Below, one piece after another: positions 1-9,600 of a stretch of DNA of 64,000 bases. The notes below the pieces were generated by a model. The model saw only the letters and a program-made list of their open reading frames with translations, was not told the origin of the DNA and did no database searches. Source of the stretch: Lelliottia wanjuensis (GTDB taxonomy: Bacteria; Pseudomonadota; Gammaproteobacteria; Enterobacterales; Enterobacteriaceae); assembly GCF_030238365.1 (NCBI RefSeq), contig NZ_JASSOT010000061.1, positions 62,001 to 126,000 of the forward strand, given 5' to 3'. The position numbers were made by a program, and so were the translations under genes. Position 1 is the first letter of the stretch; the number at the start of each line of letters is the position of its first letter.

Positions 1-1
1 C

Positions 2-1903
2 AGCGCGGGTAAAGCGCAGATCGGCTACACCAGCAAGATCGCGCAAACCATCCAGCTGAGCGCCACGCTCGCCAACGGCGAAAAAGCCAGCACCGCGTCG
101 CTTTTCGTCCCGGATGCCAACAGCGAGCAGATTAAAACCTACACCGTCACCGGCGGGGCGGTAGCGAACGGCACCGCGACCAACAGCGCCACGGTCATCG
201 TGACCGATAGCTTTAACAACCCGGTCGCGAGTGAGAAAGTGACCTGGACGCTCTCCGGCACGGCGGTCGGGTCAGCGCCGGAAAGCACCACCGATACCGC
301 CGGTAAAGCCTCAATCACCCTCACCGACACCAAAGCCGAGACCGTAGGCGTGAAAGTGGCCCTGAAAAATGGCGCCACTGAAACTCAGGACTCGGTGTTT
401 GTCGCCGACAGCGAGCACGCGCTCATCACCTCATTGCAGGTGACGAAGGACGGCAGCCCGGCGGATAACAAAACGCCTGACACGGCAAAAATCGTGGTGA
501 TGGATAGCCACAATAATCCGGTGAAAGATGCCGTGGTGACCTGGACGTTCGACAGCGCCTCAGTCACCGCCCCCGCCACCAGCAAGACCAATAAAGACGG
601 CGAAGCCAGCGTGGACTACACGGATGCCATTGCCGAGTCGGTTAATCTCACCGCCACCCTGGCCAACGGCGAGCATAAAAGCGTGGCAAGTCAGTTTGTC
701 GCCGATGTCGCCTCCGCCAAAGTGGCGCTTGCGATGCTTAAGGACAACCAGCTTGCCGATGGGCAAAAAGAAGACGTGGTCAAAGCGGTGGTCACGGATG
801 CGCTGGGCCATACGCTGGCGAATCAGACCATCACCTGGAGCACCAGTACCACCACGGCCTCCGTTGAGCCGACCAGCCAGACGAACATCACCGGTGAGTC
901 GCAGGTGAACGTCACCGATACCGTCGGGGAAGCGGTGAACATCACCGCCACGCTCGCCAACCAGGCCGCGGCGTCGCAGACGGTGAGTTTCACCTCGCAC
1001 AGCGTGACGGCGATCCAGCAATACCGCAGCCCACAGAAGGCGGACGGCAGCGGGCAGATCTACTTCACGGCGACGGTGACCAACGAAAAAGGGGCGCCGG
1101 TAAAAGATTCACCGGTCACCTTTAGCACCACGGGTCATGGCGTGCTGAGCGCCACCACGGTGAATACGGATGGGAACGGCGAAGCAGAGGTCACAGAGAC
1201 GGATGTGACGCCGGAAGTGGTGACGGTGACGGCGAAATCTGCCGATTACGCGCTGGATGCCGGGAAAAGCACCACCGGGGAGTTTACCCAGGATCAGATC
1301 ACCGCCCTGACCGCGAACGGCAAGAGTTTTGCCCCTGACGCCGGGTTCCCGAAAACCGGTTTCCTCTCGGGGAGCTTTACGCTGGAGATCGGCAATACAA
1401 CGGCGAACAACGCCAACTATACCTACACCAGCGATAACAGCTGGCTACGCCCGGACAGCACGCCCGGTAAGTACATCATGGCGTCGCCCCCGACCGTCGA
1501 CATGAAAACCGTGACCCTGACGGCCACGCCAAAATCCGGTCAGGGGCAGCCGCTCACCTATGTCGTACACCTCGATCACTGGTTTACCAACATCGCGCGG
1601 TCATCGAAAGATCCGACGGTCGCCGATCAGGACTGTCTCAATAAAGGGATGACTATCCCGGGTTACAAATTACTGTCCGATGTGCCTCCCAGCAGTCAGG
1701 GTGTGCGTGCTGTCGGCAGTTTGTGGGGAGAATGGGGCGATCTGAGCACCTACAGCAACTGGTCGACGGCCAGTACCGCTCAGTCGATGTGGGCGGCGGA
1801 AGATGGCGTTCACGAAACCCGCATTTTCGTCCACTGGCGTGATGGCTATGTGAACGAGAACATCCCGTCCGACAATATGGACGAGGTGTGCCTGGCGTTC
1901 TAA
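2..1903 (+). CDS. Ig-like repeat adhesin (invasin/intimin family), C-terminal part
   Basis: The reading frame is open from the first bases of the window, so the 5' end lies outside; 633 residues are visible. They are tandem Ig-like modules of about 95 residues in the bacterial Ig-like (Big_1) style, each with a V.A.VTD..N.P....V.W core and a T(D/N)..G.A.V..T block, the recurring pattern of invasin/intimin-type surface proteins. The last 110 residues differ: they contain several Trp residues and two Cys (one in a DQDC motif, one four residues from the end in EVCLAF), resembling the C-type-lectin-like tip of intimin. Family knowledge suggests an outer-membrane anchored adhesin with its beta-barrel at the unseen N terminus. 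GC and codon use match the neighbours. The exact ligand cannot be told. Next gene downstream is a separate small periplasmic protein. Confidence 0.85.
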   Translation, partial: SAGKAQIGYTSKIAQTIQLSATLANGEKASTASLFVPDANSEQIKTYTVTGGAVANGTATNSATVIVTDSFNNPVASEKVTWTLSGTAVGSAPESTTDTAGKASITLTDTKAETVGVKVALKNGATETQDSVFVADSEHALITSLQVTKDGSPADNKTPDTAKIVVMDSHNNPVKDAVVTWTFDSASVTAPATSKTNKDGEASVDYTDAIAESVNLTATLANGEHKSVASQFVADVASAKVALAMLKDNQLADGQKEDVVKAVVTDALGHTLANQTITWSTSTTTASVEPTSQTNITGESQVNVTDTVGEAVNITATLANQAAASQTVSFTSHSVTAIQQYRSPQKADGSGQIYFTATVTNEKGAPVKDSPVTFSTTGHGVLSATTVNTDGNGEAEVTETDVTPEVVTVTAKSADYALDAGKSTTGEFTQDQITALTANGKSFAPDAGFPKTGFLSGSFTLEIGNTTANNANYTYTSDNSWLRPDSTPGKYIMASPPTVDMKTVTLTATPKSGQGQPLTYVVHLDHWFTNIARSSKDPTVADQDCLNKGMTIPGYKLLSDVPPSSQGVRAVGSLWGEWGDLSTYSNWSTASTAQSMWAAEDGVHETRIFVHWRDGYVNENIPSDNMDEVCLAF

Positions 1904-2052
1904 GCAGCAGAGAAGACTGGCGTTCGCAGAGTGGGCGGACGCCAGACTCAGACCCCTTTGATCCACTTACAGTTTTATCCTAAAGCCATGCCGCTTCGCT
2001 CGTGCCATCCTTAATCACGCTCATAACATGAATAACGTGAATTGAGGATATT

Positions 2053-2409
2053 ATGAAAAAGACAATTATCGCATTATCTGCACTTCTGCTGGCTTCCCCT
2101 GTTTTTGCCGCAACCACACACGCAACCGACGACACCGTTGCCGCCGCGAAAGCGAACGCTAACGACGCGAAGCAAAAACTGCATGAAGAGCAGAACAAAG
2201 GTGAAGAGCTGAAGCTCAAAAACCAGCACGCCGCGGAAGGCAAAAGCGAGAGCTTTGGCAGCAAGGTGAGTGAGGATTCCCAGAAGGCATGGCACAAAAC
2301 CAAAGAAGGTACCGAGAAAGGTTGGGATGCCACCAAAGAAGGGACCGAGAAAGGCTGGAATAAAACCAAAGAAGGCGCATCTTCTCTGGAAAAGAAAGTC
2401 ACTGAGTAA
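2053..2409 (+). CDS. Small periplasmic LEA-like repeat protein
   Basis: 118 residues. Residues 1-19 form a clear Sec signal peptide ending SPVFA. The mature part is almost entirely charged and helical, rich in Lys, Glu and Ala, with no Cys. Residues 79-108 contain near-perfect 11-residue repeats, W(H/D/N)xTKEGxEKG, three times over. Eleven-residue amphipathic Lys/Glu repeats are typical of LEA-like or hydrophilin proteins that protect against drying or osmotic stress; this function is an inference from composition only. The ATG is preceded by GAGGATATT. A strong intrinsic terminator follows the stop codon by about 17 bases, so the gene is probably monocistronic. I do not recognise a named homologue. 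Confidence 0.8.
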   Translation: MKKTIIALSALLLASPVFAATTHATDDTVAAAKANANDAKQKLHEEQNKGEELKLKNQHAAEGKSESFGSKVSEDSQKAWHKTKEGTEKGWDATKEGTEKGWNKTKEGASSLEKKVTE

Positions 2410-2426
2410 GTTATCTCTCCCCGAAA

Positions 2427-2449
2427 AGGCCGCCATCGCGGCCTTTTTT
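2427..2449 (+). terminator. Intrinsic terminator of the LEA-like gene
   Basis: A perfect 7-bp stem, AGGCCGC / GCGGCCT, with a CATC loop is followed by six T residues. It lies 17 bases after the stop codon of the LEA-like gene and before the REP array. Confidence 0.85.
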
Positions 2450-2464
2450 ATTTGCAGGCCGGTG

Positions 2465-3330
2465 CGGTCTGAATTGCCCGGTGGCGCTGCGCTTACCGGG
2501 CCTACAAAAGCCAGTTCGGAGGGTTTTGTAGGCCGGGTAAGGCGAAGCCGCCACCCGGCGCATACACCGCTGCGGCCCCAATTCGCCCGGTGGCGCTGCG
2601 CTTACCGGGCCTACAAAGTCCAGTTCGGAGGGTTTCGTAGGCCGGGTAAGGCGAAGCCGCCACCCGGCGCAAACGCCGCTGCGGCCTCAATTGCCCGGTG
2701 GCGCTGCGCTTACCGGGCCTACAAAGGCCAGTTCGGATGGTTTTGTAGGCCGGGTAAGGCGTAGCCGCCACCCGGCGCAAACACCGCTGCGGCCCCAATT
2801 CGCCCGATGGCGCTGCGCTTACCGGGCCTACAAAGTCCAGTTCGGAGGGTTTTGTAGGCCGGGTAAGGCGAAGCCGCCACCCGGCGCAAACACCGCTGCG
2901 GCCCTAATTCACCCGGTGGCGCTGCGCTTACCGGGCCTACAAAGGCCAGTTCGGAGGGTTTTGTAGGCCGGGTAAGGCGTAACCGCCACCCGGCGCAAAC
3001 ACCGCTGCGGCCCCAATTCGCCCGATGGCGCTGCGCTTACCGGGCCTACAAAGGCCAGTTCGGAGGGTTTTGTAGGCCGGGTAAGGCGAAGCCGCCACCC
3101 GGCGCAAACACCGCTGCGGCCCCAATTCGCCCGGTGGCGCTGCGCTTACCGGGCCTACAAAGTCCAGACCGGATGGTTTTGTAGGCCGGGTAAGGCGTAG
3201 CCGCCACCCGGCGCAAACACCGCTGCGGCCTCAATCGCCCGGTGGCGCTGCGCTTACCGGGCCTACAAAGACCAGCCCGGAGGGTTTTCGTAGGCTGGGT
3301 AAGGCGAAGCCGCCACCCGGCGCAAACAGC
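2465..3330. repeat. BIME array: eight tandem REP-pair units of 108-109 bp
   Basis: The motif CCCGGTGGCGCTGCGCTTAC recurs at 2477, 2586, 2694, 2803, 2912, 3021, 3130 and 3238, a period of 108 or 109 bases. Each unit pairs this motif with an inverted partner (GTAGGCCGGGTAAGGCG(A/T)AGCC) separated by about 30 bases around CAGTTCGGAGGG, so each can form two outward-facing REP hairpins. Units differ by only a few substitutions. Such bacterial interspersed mosaic elements bind gyrase, IHF or Pol I in E. coli. Several frames stay open through the array, but they are by-products of the repeat and are not genes. Confidence 0.93.
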
Positions 3331-3417
3331 GAAAGTCTCAACTTTATTTCCCCTCACCCCGAATAAATCTCCCTCCCCGTGCGTTTACCCCTTGCCCGCA
3401 TACTGGAGATCCGCCCG

Positions 3418-3969
3418 ATGATTCGCCCTTTGATATTTGTGCTCGCCCTGCTCTCCCCTGCCCTTTACGCGCAGCCGGTCAGCTATGTCATCAATACCGA
3501 GAAAACCCCCATTACCCTCTCGTGGCACGCCTTCGGCGGTATCCTCTCCTGGGCCAATCTCAACGGCGTGACCGGGAACGTCACCCTGGATCCGAAGAAT
3601 GAGTTCAGCGATCGCATCGAGGTCACCATCCCCGTCTCGACGCTGGTGGCGTCCAACCGCCTGCTCACCTGGCAGCTCAAGAGCGATATGTTTTTCGATG
3701 CCGCGCGTTACCCCACGATCCAGTTCAACAGCACGCGAATCGTCACGCTCGGCGACGGGCATTTCAGGGTGTTTGGCTCACTCAAGGTCAGGGACATTAC
3801 CCGCCCGGTGATCCTGGAGGCGACGCTGGAAGAGCACAAAGCGCAGGAGTCCATCTCGCTGCACGCCACCACCGCCATCTCGCGATCCGCCTATCAGATG
3901 GACAAATTTGCAATGGTGGTGGATGACCGCATCAATATCAAAATTGAGATCCAGGCCAGCGCCTCATAG
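3418..3969 (+). CDS. YceI-like periplasmic protein
   Basis: 183 residues from the ATG at 3418, chosen because it gives a compact signal peptide (MIRPLIFVLALLSPALYA) and has TGGAGAT upstream; an ATG 39 bases earlier would add a non-signal leader. The mature protein matches the YceI lipocalin-like fold: it opens with a Tyr-x-Ile-(D/N) strand, has a G.V..DP.N block, the F.S/F.ST...T strand, and a KV(R/K)D.T.PV motif (KVRDITRPV). YceI proteins bind long isoprenoid chains in the periplasm and are often linked to acid or respiratory stress. Its 3' end overlaps the convergent anti-sigma gene by six bases. Closeness to an ECF sigma locus hints at co-function, but the gene is on the opposite strand. 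Confidence 0.85.
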   Translation: MIRPLIFVLALLSPALYAQPVSYVINTEKTPITLSWHAFGGILSWANLNGVTGNVTLDPKNEFSDRIEVTIPVSTLVASNRLLTWQLKSDMFFDAARYPTIQFNSTRIVTLGDGHFRVFGSLKVRDITRPVILEATLEEHKAQESISLHATTAISRSAYQMDKFAMVVDDRINIKIEIQASAS

Positions 3970-4752
3970 CAGCGCCAGCTGCAGCTGACGCGCGCTGGCC
4001 TTAAGCTGCGTCGCCGGGTTGCGACCAATCAGCACAAACTGATAGTCCCTGTCGCGCCACCAGGCAACATTCATCCCGTGCCGCTGTTCGTTGCTGATAT
4101 CGGTCACATCCCCCTGCTCAAGGGGGGAAATACACAGCGCCATCGGCCCGAAATCCGCATGCATCCAGACGATCTGAGCGATCGCCGTGCTCTCGTAGCG
4201 CAGCATGCGGATCATCTTCAGCTCCGCATCGGCCAGAGCCAGCTGCGGCTCACTCACTTTCAGGCCGATATCCTCGGCGGTGCGCACGATCCCCCTGGCA
4301 ATGAGCGGCGGTGAGTTGTCCACATCCAGCAGAGTTTCGGCGCTGTAGAGCGACATATACTGCGCCTCAAGATCGCGAATACGTTCGTTCTCCGTGTGCA
4401 ACGCCACCGACGGACGCGCCAGATAGCCGAGCCCGGAACCGATCAGCAGAAAACTGACGGACGCGGCGATAAGCGCCCGGCGGCTGACACCGGGCCGGGA
4501 CGCCGGAGTGTTTGCCAGCCAGATCTCCAGCCGTTCCTCCATCTGCGCCGACGGCGCCTCTTCCAGCAAAGGCGCAAACGCGCGCTGATAATCCTGATGG
4601 CTGGTTTTCAGCTCCTCCGTGCGCATCGAAAGCCGCTCGTCGTGGTCAAGCTGCTCTGCAAAGACGCGGGCGTCGTTGGGGTCCATCTCGCCATCCAGCC
4701 AGGCGACAATCGCATCGTCCTGATAAGGAGGCGTAAAACGTAACGATTTCAA
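3964..4752 (-). CDS. Membrane anti-sigma factor
   Basis: 262 residues. The N-terminal about 90 residues form a cytoplasmic, charged region beginning with the D(D/E)..VAWLDGE(M/L) motif typical of anti-sigma domains of the RskA/ChrR type; no HxxxCxxC zinc motif is present, so it would be a non-zinc version. Residues 93-112 (following SRR) form the single membrane segment. The remaining about 150 residues would be periplasmic and hold a YLARPSVALHTENERIRDLEAQ stretch that looks helical. The gene overlaps the sigma gene by four bases (ATGA), indicating coupled translation. Inference: it holds the ECF sigma factor at the membrane until an envelope signal arrives. Its start is fixed by the overlap with the sigma stop codon. 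Confidence 0.8.
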   Translation of the reverse strand: MKSLRFTPPYQDDAIVAWLDGEMDPNDARVFAEQLDHDERLSMRTEELKTSHQDYQRAFAPLLEEAPSAQMEERLEIWLANTPASRPGVSRRALIAASVSFLLIGSGLGYLARPSVALHTENERIRDLEAQYMSLYSAETLLDVDNSPPLIARGIVRTAEDIGLKVSEPQLALADAELKMIRMLRYESTAIAQIVWMHADFGPMALCISPLEQGDVTDISNEQRHGMNVAWWRDRDYQFVLIGRNPATQLKASARQLQLALL

Positions 4753-5271
4753 GAGCGTTTCTCCTTTGCTGCCGGGCGGGCGTCCAGGGTTTTCGCCAGT
4801 TGGGCCCGCGCCGTGGCCAGGCGGCTCATCACGGTGCCGATGGGGACCGACAGCGTGTCAGCCGCCTCCTGATAGGTAAATCCTTCGACGTAGACTAAAA
4901 ACAGCGTGTTGCGCTGGGCTTCGGGAAGAGCATTCACCCGCTGCATGATTTTCTGATAGTGAATGCGATCCTCATCCTGTCCGTGGGTATCCGGGGCGAT
5001 CAGCTCTTCGCTGGGCACAAACCCCTGCCCCTGACGGACGTGGCGGGCGCGCAGATCGGAGATCCAGATGGAGTGGAGAATCGAGAACAGCCACCTGTCG
5101 ATGCGGGTGCCCGGCGTGTATTGCGCGCTCCGTTCGAGCGCGCGGACGCAGGTCGACTGAACCAGCTCCTCAGCCAGATCCCGGTTTCGCGACAGCACCA
5201 GCCCGTAGCGCCAGAGGCGCGTCAGGTGTGCTGCCAGCTGTTGGCGAACGTCACTGGTGGTGATTTTTCAT
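4749..5271 (-). CDS. ECF-type RNA polymerase sigma factor (apparent one-base frame problem at the start)
   Basis: Sigma-70 regions 2 and 4 are clear: NRDLAEELVQ and IDRWLFSILHSIWISDLR (region 2), then LPEAQRNTLFLVYVEGFTYQEAA with a helix-turn-helix and IGTVMSRLATAR (region 4). The first start in this frame is a GTG at 5198, but that cuts off the beginning of region 2. Frame-consistent sigma residues (TSDVRQQLAAHLTRLWRYG) continue upstream to a TGA at 5268-5270. A GGGAGG and an ATG at 5271-5269 sit just there, but the ATG is in another frame and hits a stop after six codons. Removing one A from the A5 run after this ATG would give M-K-I-T-T-S-D-V-R in frame. The coordinates given assume that ATG. 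It follows the TPR gene by about 15 bases and overlaps the anti-sigma gene by four. Confidence 0.75.
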
Positions 5272-5286
5272 ATCCTCCCGCTGCAA

Positions 5287-5838
5287 TCAGGATTCCGGAT
5301 GACCGTTGATCGCCGCCTGCAGATCGCGATACTCCTCGCAATCCTGGCCGCAAATCCCGGCAATGACTTTCAGCTGCTCTTTCGCCAGATCCGGGCGACC
5401 TTTCACCATCCAGGCTTCACCCAGATACTCACGTGCTTTGGCGTAGTTGGGTTGCAGGGCAAGGGAGCGCTGATAATAGCCGATGCCCTCATCCGTGCGC
5501 CCCAGTTTGCGGGTCGCATAGCCGCGATAGTTCCACGCCTCTGCCGTATTGGCATTTTTCAGGGAGTCCAGCAGATTCAGCGCCGCCTGGTACTCCCCTT
5601 TTTTCGCGAGGTGGTACGCATAATTGGTTTTGTCCTCATCGCTGAGGCTGCTGGTTTTCTCCGGGACACAGGTCTTACTCACGCTGTCGTACACCTGCCC
5701 CGACGGGCAGTCCGGCGTTTTACTCTCAGTATCATTATTGCCCATCGCAAAGACCTGCGGGGCCTGTAAGAAAAATAACAGCGCCGGGATGGCGAGGGTT
5801 TTAGCGAAGGTACGAGGAAGCGATGACAGAGCGTTCAT
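5287..5838 (-). CDS. Exported TPR-repeat protein, first gene of the ECF sigma operon
   Basis: 183 residues. Residues 1-31 form a signal peptide ending APQVFA. After a short Cys-containing segment (DCPSGQVYDSVSKTC, probably one disulphide), residues from about 70 to 160 hold tetratricopeptide repeats (AYHLAKKGEYQAALNLLDSL, AWNYRGYATRKLGRTDEGIGYY, AKAREYLGEAWMVKGRPDLA). A second Cys pair, CGQDC, lies near the C terminus. TPR proteins mediate protein contacts; export suggests an envelope sensor or partner of the anti-sigma factor, which is inference. An AGGAG lies six bases before the ATG. The sigma gene begins about 15 bases after the stop codon, so TPR, sigma and anti-sigma form one operon. 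Confidence 0.8.
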   Translation of the reverse strand: MNALSSLPRTFAKTLAIPALLFFLQAPQVFAMGNNDTESKTPDCPSGQVYDSVSKTCVPEKTSSLSDEDKTNYAYHLAKKGEYQAALNLLDSLKNANTAEAWNYRGYATRKLGRTDEGIGYYQRSLALQPNYAKAREYLGEAWMVKGRPDLAKEQLKVIAGICGQDCEEYRDLQAAINGHPES

Positions 5839-6621
5839 TTTCTACTCCTGGTTCGGTGGTTGTCAGGTGAACGAGGAGTAAACGCCTGAGCGCCCGCTTC
5901 TATTCGACGAAAAGGGAAGATTTATCGGTGCCGAAAATCATACTAACGGCCTATGCAACCTGATAACGGAAAAGGATAAATTGAGCCAACAATAAAGCCC
6001 GCATTTATTATTAGCGTATCTAGCAGATTATTGCCGCTTCGCCACTCCTATTTTTCATTCCGGTCGCAAACATAATATATCGTATAAATGATTCATTCAC
6101 CGCATCTAAAATAACGTTTTAGCCCTCCTTAATTGACCGCGTATTTACATTCAATAAATTCAAATATATTCACTGAATTAATTCGCATTATATCCAAAGC
6201 CGAAAAGAGAAAAAAACACCGCAGCCGCACGCCGCGCGGGATACGGTGGGAAACTGGCTTATAGCCATCTTGATAAAACTATTCAATTCAGAAGGGGTTA
6301 ACTGCAGGTTACCGGTGCTTCATTTGCATAATCTGATATTTATAGCTATATCATTTTTAGTCCATTTAAATAATATCTTTATAAATCACAGGGCTTTATA
6401 TAACACAAAAAACACCGAATACAAGTCAAGCCAAAGTAAATAAATAGCTTCACCTGATGTTGCCACTCTATTCGCTGGCGGGCATCGGCCGCTCTGAAGA
6501 AATCAACGGTAAGCACTATCGTCAAAAATAGTGAATTCGCCGGGGGCGCTCTTTACCCGCAGAAAAGTGATGGCTTCGTCTTGCACGCCATTTCAATAAA
6601 AATCTGTTGGGAGTCATCAAT
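5839..6621. other. AT-rich intergenic region upstream of the BapA-like adhesin
   Basis: About 780 bases without a convincing gene. From about 5990 to 6450 the sequence is much richer in A+T than its surroundings, with many TAAATA/ATTCA runs, the kind of curved DNA that H-NS binds. It must hold the promoters of both the TPR-sigma operon (leftward) and the giant adhesin (rightward). No single promoter can be picked with confidence. The adhesin ribosome-binding site, TTGGGAG, lies at 6607-6613. Confidence 0.5.
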
Positions 6622-9600
6622 ATGAGCCAAATCTCTGTCATTTCGAAACTTACTGGCGTGGAAACCACCACAGAAGGCACTCAGGTTACTCTGGATCACT
6701 CCTCCATTGTGAAGCTTCACGTCGGCCGGGCCGACATTTCCCACTACACGCGCAGCGGCAACGATCTGATCGTCAGCCTGCACTCCGGCGAAGTCATTAC
6801 CCTGAAAAACTTTTACCACGGCGACGCACAGGGCGAGAGCCAACTGGTGCTGCAGGAAGGCAACGGCGCGCTGTGGTGGATTGAAGACCCAACCGCCGCA
6901 GAACATTACGAGGCGATTGCCTCAACGGATGTCCTGATGGGCTCCTCCGGCGATGGCGGCGGCGCGGCCATCTGGCCGTGGGTGCTGGGCGGTGTTGCCG
7001 TCGCAGGCGGGATCGCCCTTGCCGCGGGTGGTGGCGGCGGAGGTGGTGGCGGCGATGACGACAATCCGACCAACCCTGGCAATCCGGGGAACCCGACTGA
7101 CCCGGACACCACGCCGCCGAACGCGCCAACCAACCTGCAGTTCTCCGGGGATGGGACCTCGGTGTCAGGGACCGCAGAGCCTGGCAGCACTATCACCCTG
7201 AAAGATGCCAACGGCAATCTGGTCGGCACCGGGAAAACCGGCAGCGACGGGAAATTCACCATTGAACTCGGCACCCCGCTGACCAACGGCGAGCAGATAA
7301 CTGCCACCGCCACCGACTCCTCCGGCAACGTCAGCAAAGAGGGTCACGTCACCGCGCCGGATCTGGTCACGCCAGATGCACCGGACATTTTGATTGTTAA
7401 CGACGATGTCGGGAGCGAAACGGGCCCGCTGTCCAACGGCCAGCGCACGGATGACGCGCGCCCGACCCTGAGCGGGATCGGCGAAGCGGGCACCACCATC
7501 ACCATCTTCGATAACGGCACCAAAATCGGCACCACAACCGTCGACGCTAAGGGCAACTGGAGCTTTACCCCGCCGAACGCGCTGTCCAACGGCAGCCATA
7601 CTCTGACCTCTACCGCCACCGATGCGGCGGGCCACACCAGCGCGCCGTCTGCCGGGATCACCATTGTGGTCGATACGGTGGCGCCTACGGCACCGGTGAT
7701 TTCCAGTGTCACCGATGACGTCGACCCGGTCACCGGGCCGCTCAACAACGGCGGCAGCACCAACGATCAGCGCCCGCTGCTCACCGGCACCGCCGAAGCC
7801 AATTCCACGGTGACGATCTACGATAACGGCATCGCAATCGGCACCGTCACCGCCGCCGCGAACGGCAGCTGGACCTTTACCCCGTCGGTCAATCTGAGCG
7901 AAGGCAGCCATGTGCTGACGGTTCGCGCCACCGACGTGGCCGGGAATACCAGCCCCGCCTCGCCGGGCTTTACTATCACCGTCGATATCACCGCCCCTGC
8001 CGCGCCGTCGGCGTTTGTGGTGAACGATGAAGTCGGCTCGATCCGCGGCGCGGTTTCCGCCGGCCAAACCACCGACGCCAGCCAGCCACGCCTCACGGGC
8101 CGCGGCGATCCGGGCAGTACGATTATTATTTACGATAACGGCGTGGAAGTCGGGAGAGTGACCGTCGGCCCGAACGGCCTGTGGGCCGTAGCGCCGAATG
8201 GCCCGCTGTCGGAAGGCCCGCACTCGGTCACGGTGCGTGAAATTGACGCCGCCGGAAACCCGAGCGGCCTGTCGCAGGCCATCAACTTTATCGTCGACAC
8301 TGTCGCACCGACCCAGCCGGTGATCGCCTTAAACCCTGCCGGGAATCAGGTGACCGGCACCGCCGAACCGAACAGCACCATTACCATCACCAACGGCACG
8401 GGTCAGAGCTGGACGGGCACGACAGATAGTAGCGGTAACTTCACCATTCCGCTCAGCCCTGCGCAGACCAACGGCCAGACCATTTCCGTCATCGCCTCTG
8501 ATGCCGCCGGGAACGACAGCATTCCCGCTACCGTCGTCGCCACCGACACTATCGCGCCGAACCCACCGGCCGATCTGACCGTCGCCGGTAACGGCGCCAG
8601 CGTCAGCGGCACCGCCGAAGCCAACAGCACCGTCACGGTCAAAGATCCGGGCGGCAATGTCATTGGCACCGGCACCACCGACGGGACCGGCCATTTCACC
8701 GTGCCTGTCGCTCCGCCGCAAACCAATGGCGAAGTGCTGGAAGTGATCGCCAAAGACCCCGCGGGCAATGTGAGTCAGCCGGGTCATGCCGATGCACCGG
8801 ACACCACCGACCCGCTGGCACCGGATAATCTGGCTGTCTCTGACGATGGCACCACCGTCACCGGCACCGCCGAGCCGGGCAGTACCGTCAGCATCAAAGG
8901 CCCGGATGGCACCGAGCTGGGTCACGCCACGGCGGGCGATAACGGCGACTTTACCGTCACCATTACTCCGCCGCAGCTCAATGGCGAAACGCTGACCGCC
9001 GACGCGACGGATCATGCGGGCAACACCGGGCCAACCGCCTCGGTGGATGCCCCGGATATCACCCCGGCGCAAACCCCGGTGATCACGTCGGTGTATGACG
9101 ACGTAGCCAACGGCATCGGCGATGTCGCGAACAATGGCCTGACCAACGACGCGACGCCAACCATTCGCGGCACCGGGGAGCCGGGCACCACGCTCTATCT
9201 CTTCAGCGGCAGCAATCAGATCGGCACTCTGACCATCCCGCCGAGCGGTATCTGGGAGTACACCCCATCGGTGCACCTGCGCGAGGGCGGGCACGTCCTG
9301 ACCGCCACCGCCATTGACGCCGCCGGGAACGCCAGCGGCACCTCGAACAGCTGGAGTATTACCGTCGACAGCGCGGCCCCTGCGGCACCTGTCATTACCT
9401 CCGTGGTTGACGATGTCCCAGGCAGAACCGGTCCGCTCGATACCGGTGAAATCACCAACGATGCTCGTCCAACCCTCAACGGCACGGGCGAACCCGGGGC
9501 GACCATCAGCGTGCGTCTGGACGGCGTGCAGATTGGTACCGCCGTGGTCAGCGATGGCGGTTCATGGACCTTTACCCCGACGCAGGCTCTCCCGGAAGGC

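Noticed and set aside
2465-3330. CRISPR array
   Set aside because: The regular spacing could suggest a CRISPR, but the whole 109-base unit is repeated, including the part that would be spacer, and no cas gene is nearby.
2270-3357. Several open frames on both strands through the repeat array
   Set aside because: They follow the 109-base repeat and encode the same short Arg/Pro-rich motifs over and over; a product of repeat phase, not of selection.
6246-6443. 65-codon frame upstream of the adhesin
   Set aside because: AT-rich, no ribosome-binding site, hydrophobic chance composition, in the regulatory region.
6457-6531. 24-codon frame in the adhesin leader region
   Set aside because: It has a more normal GC content but no ribosome-binding site and no known match; too short to support.
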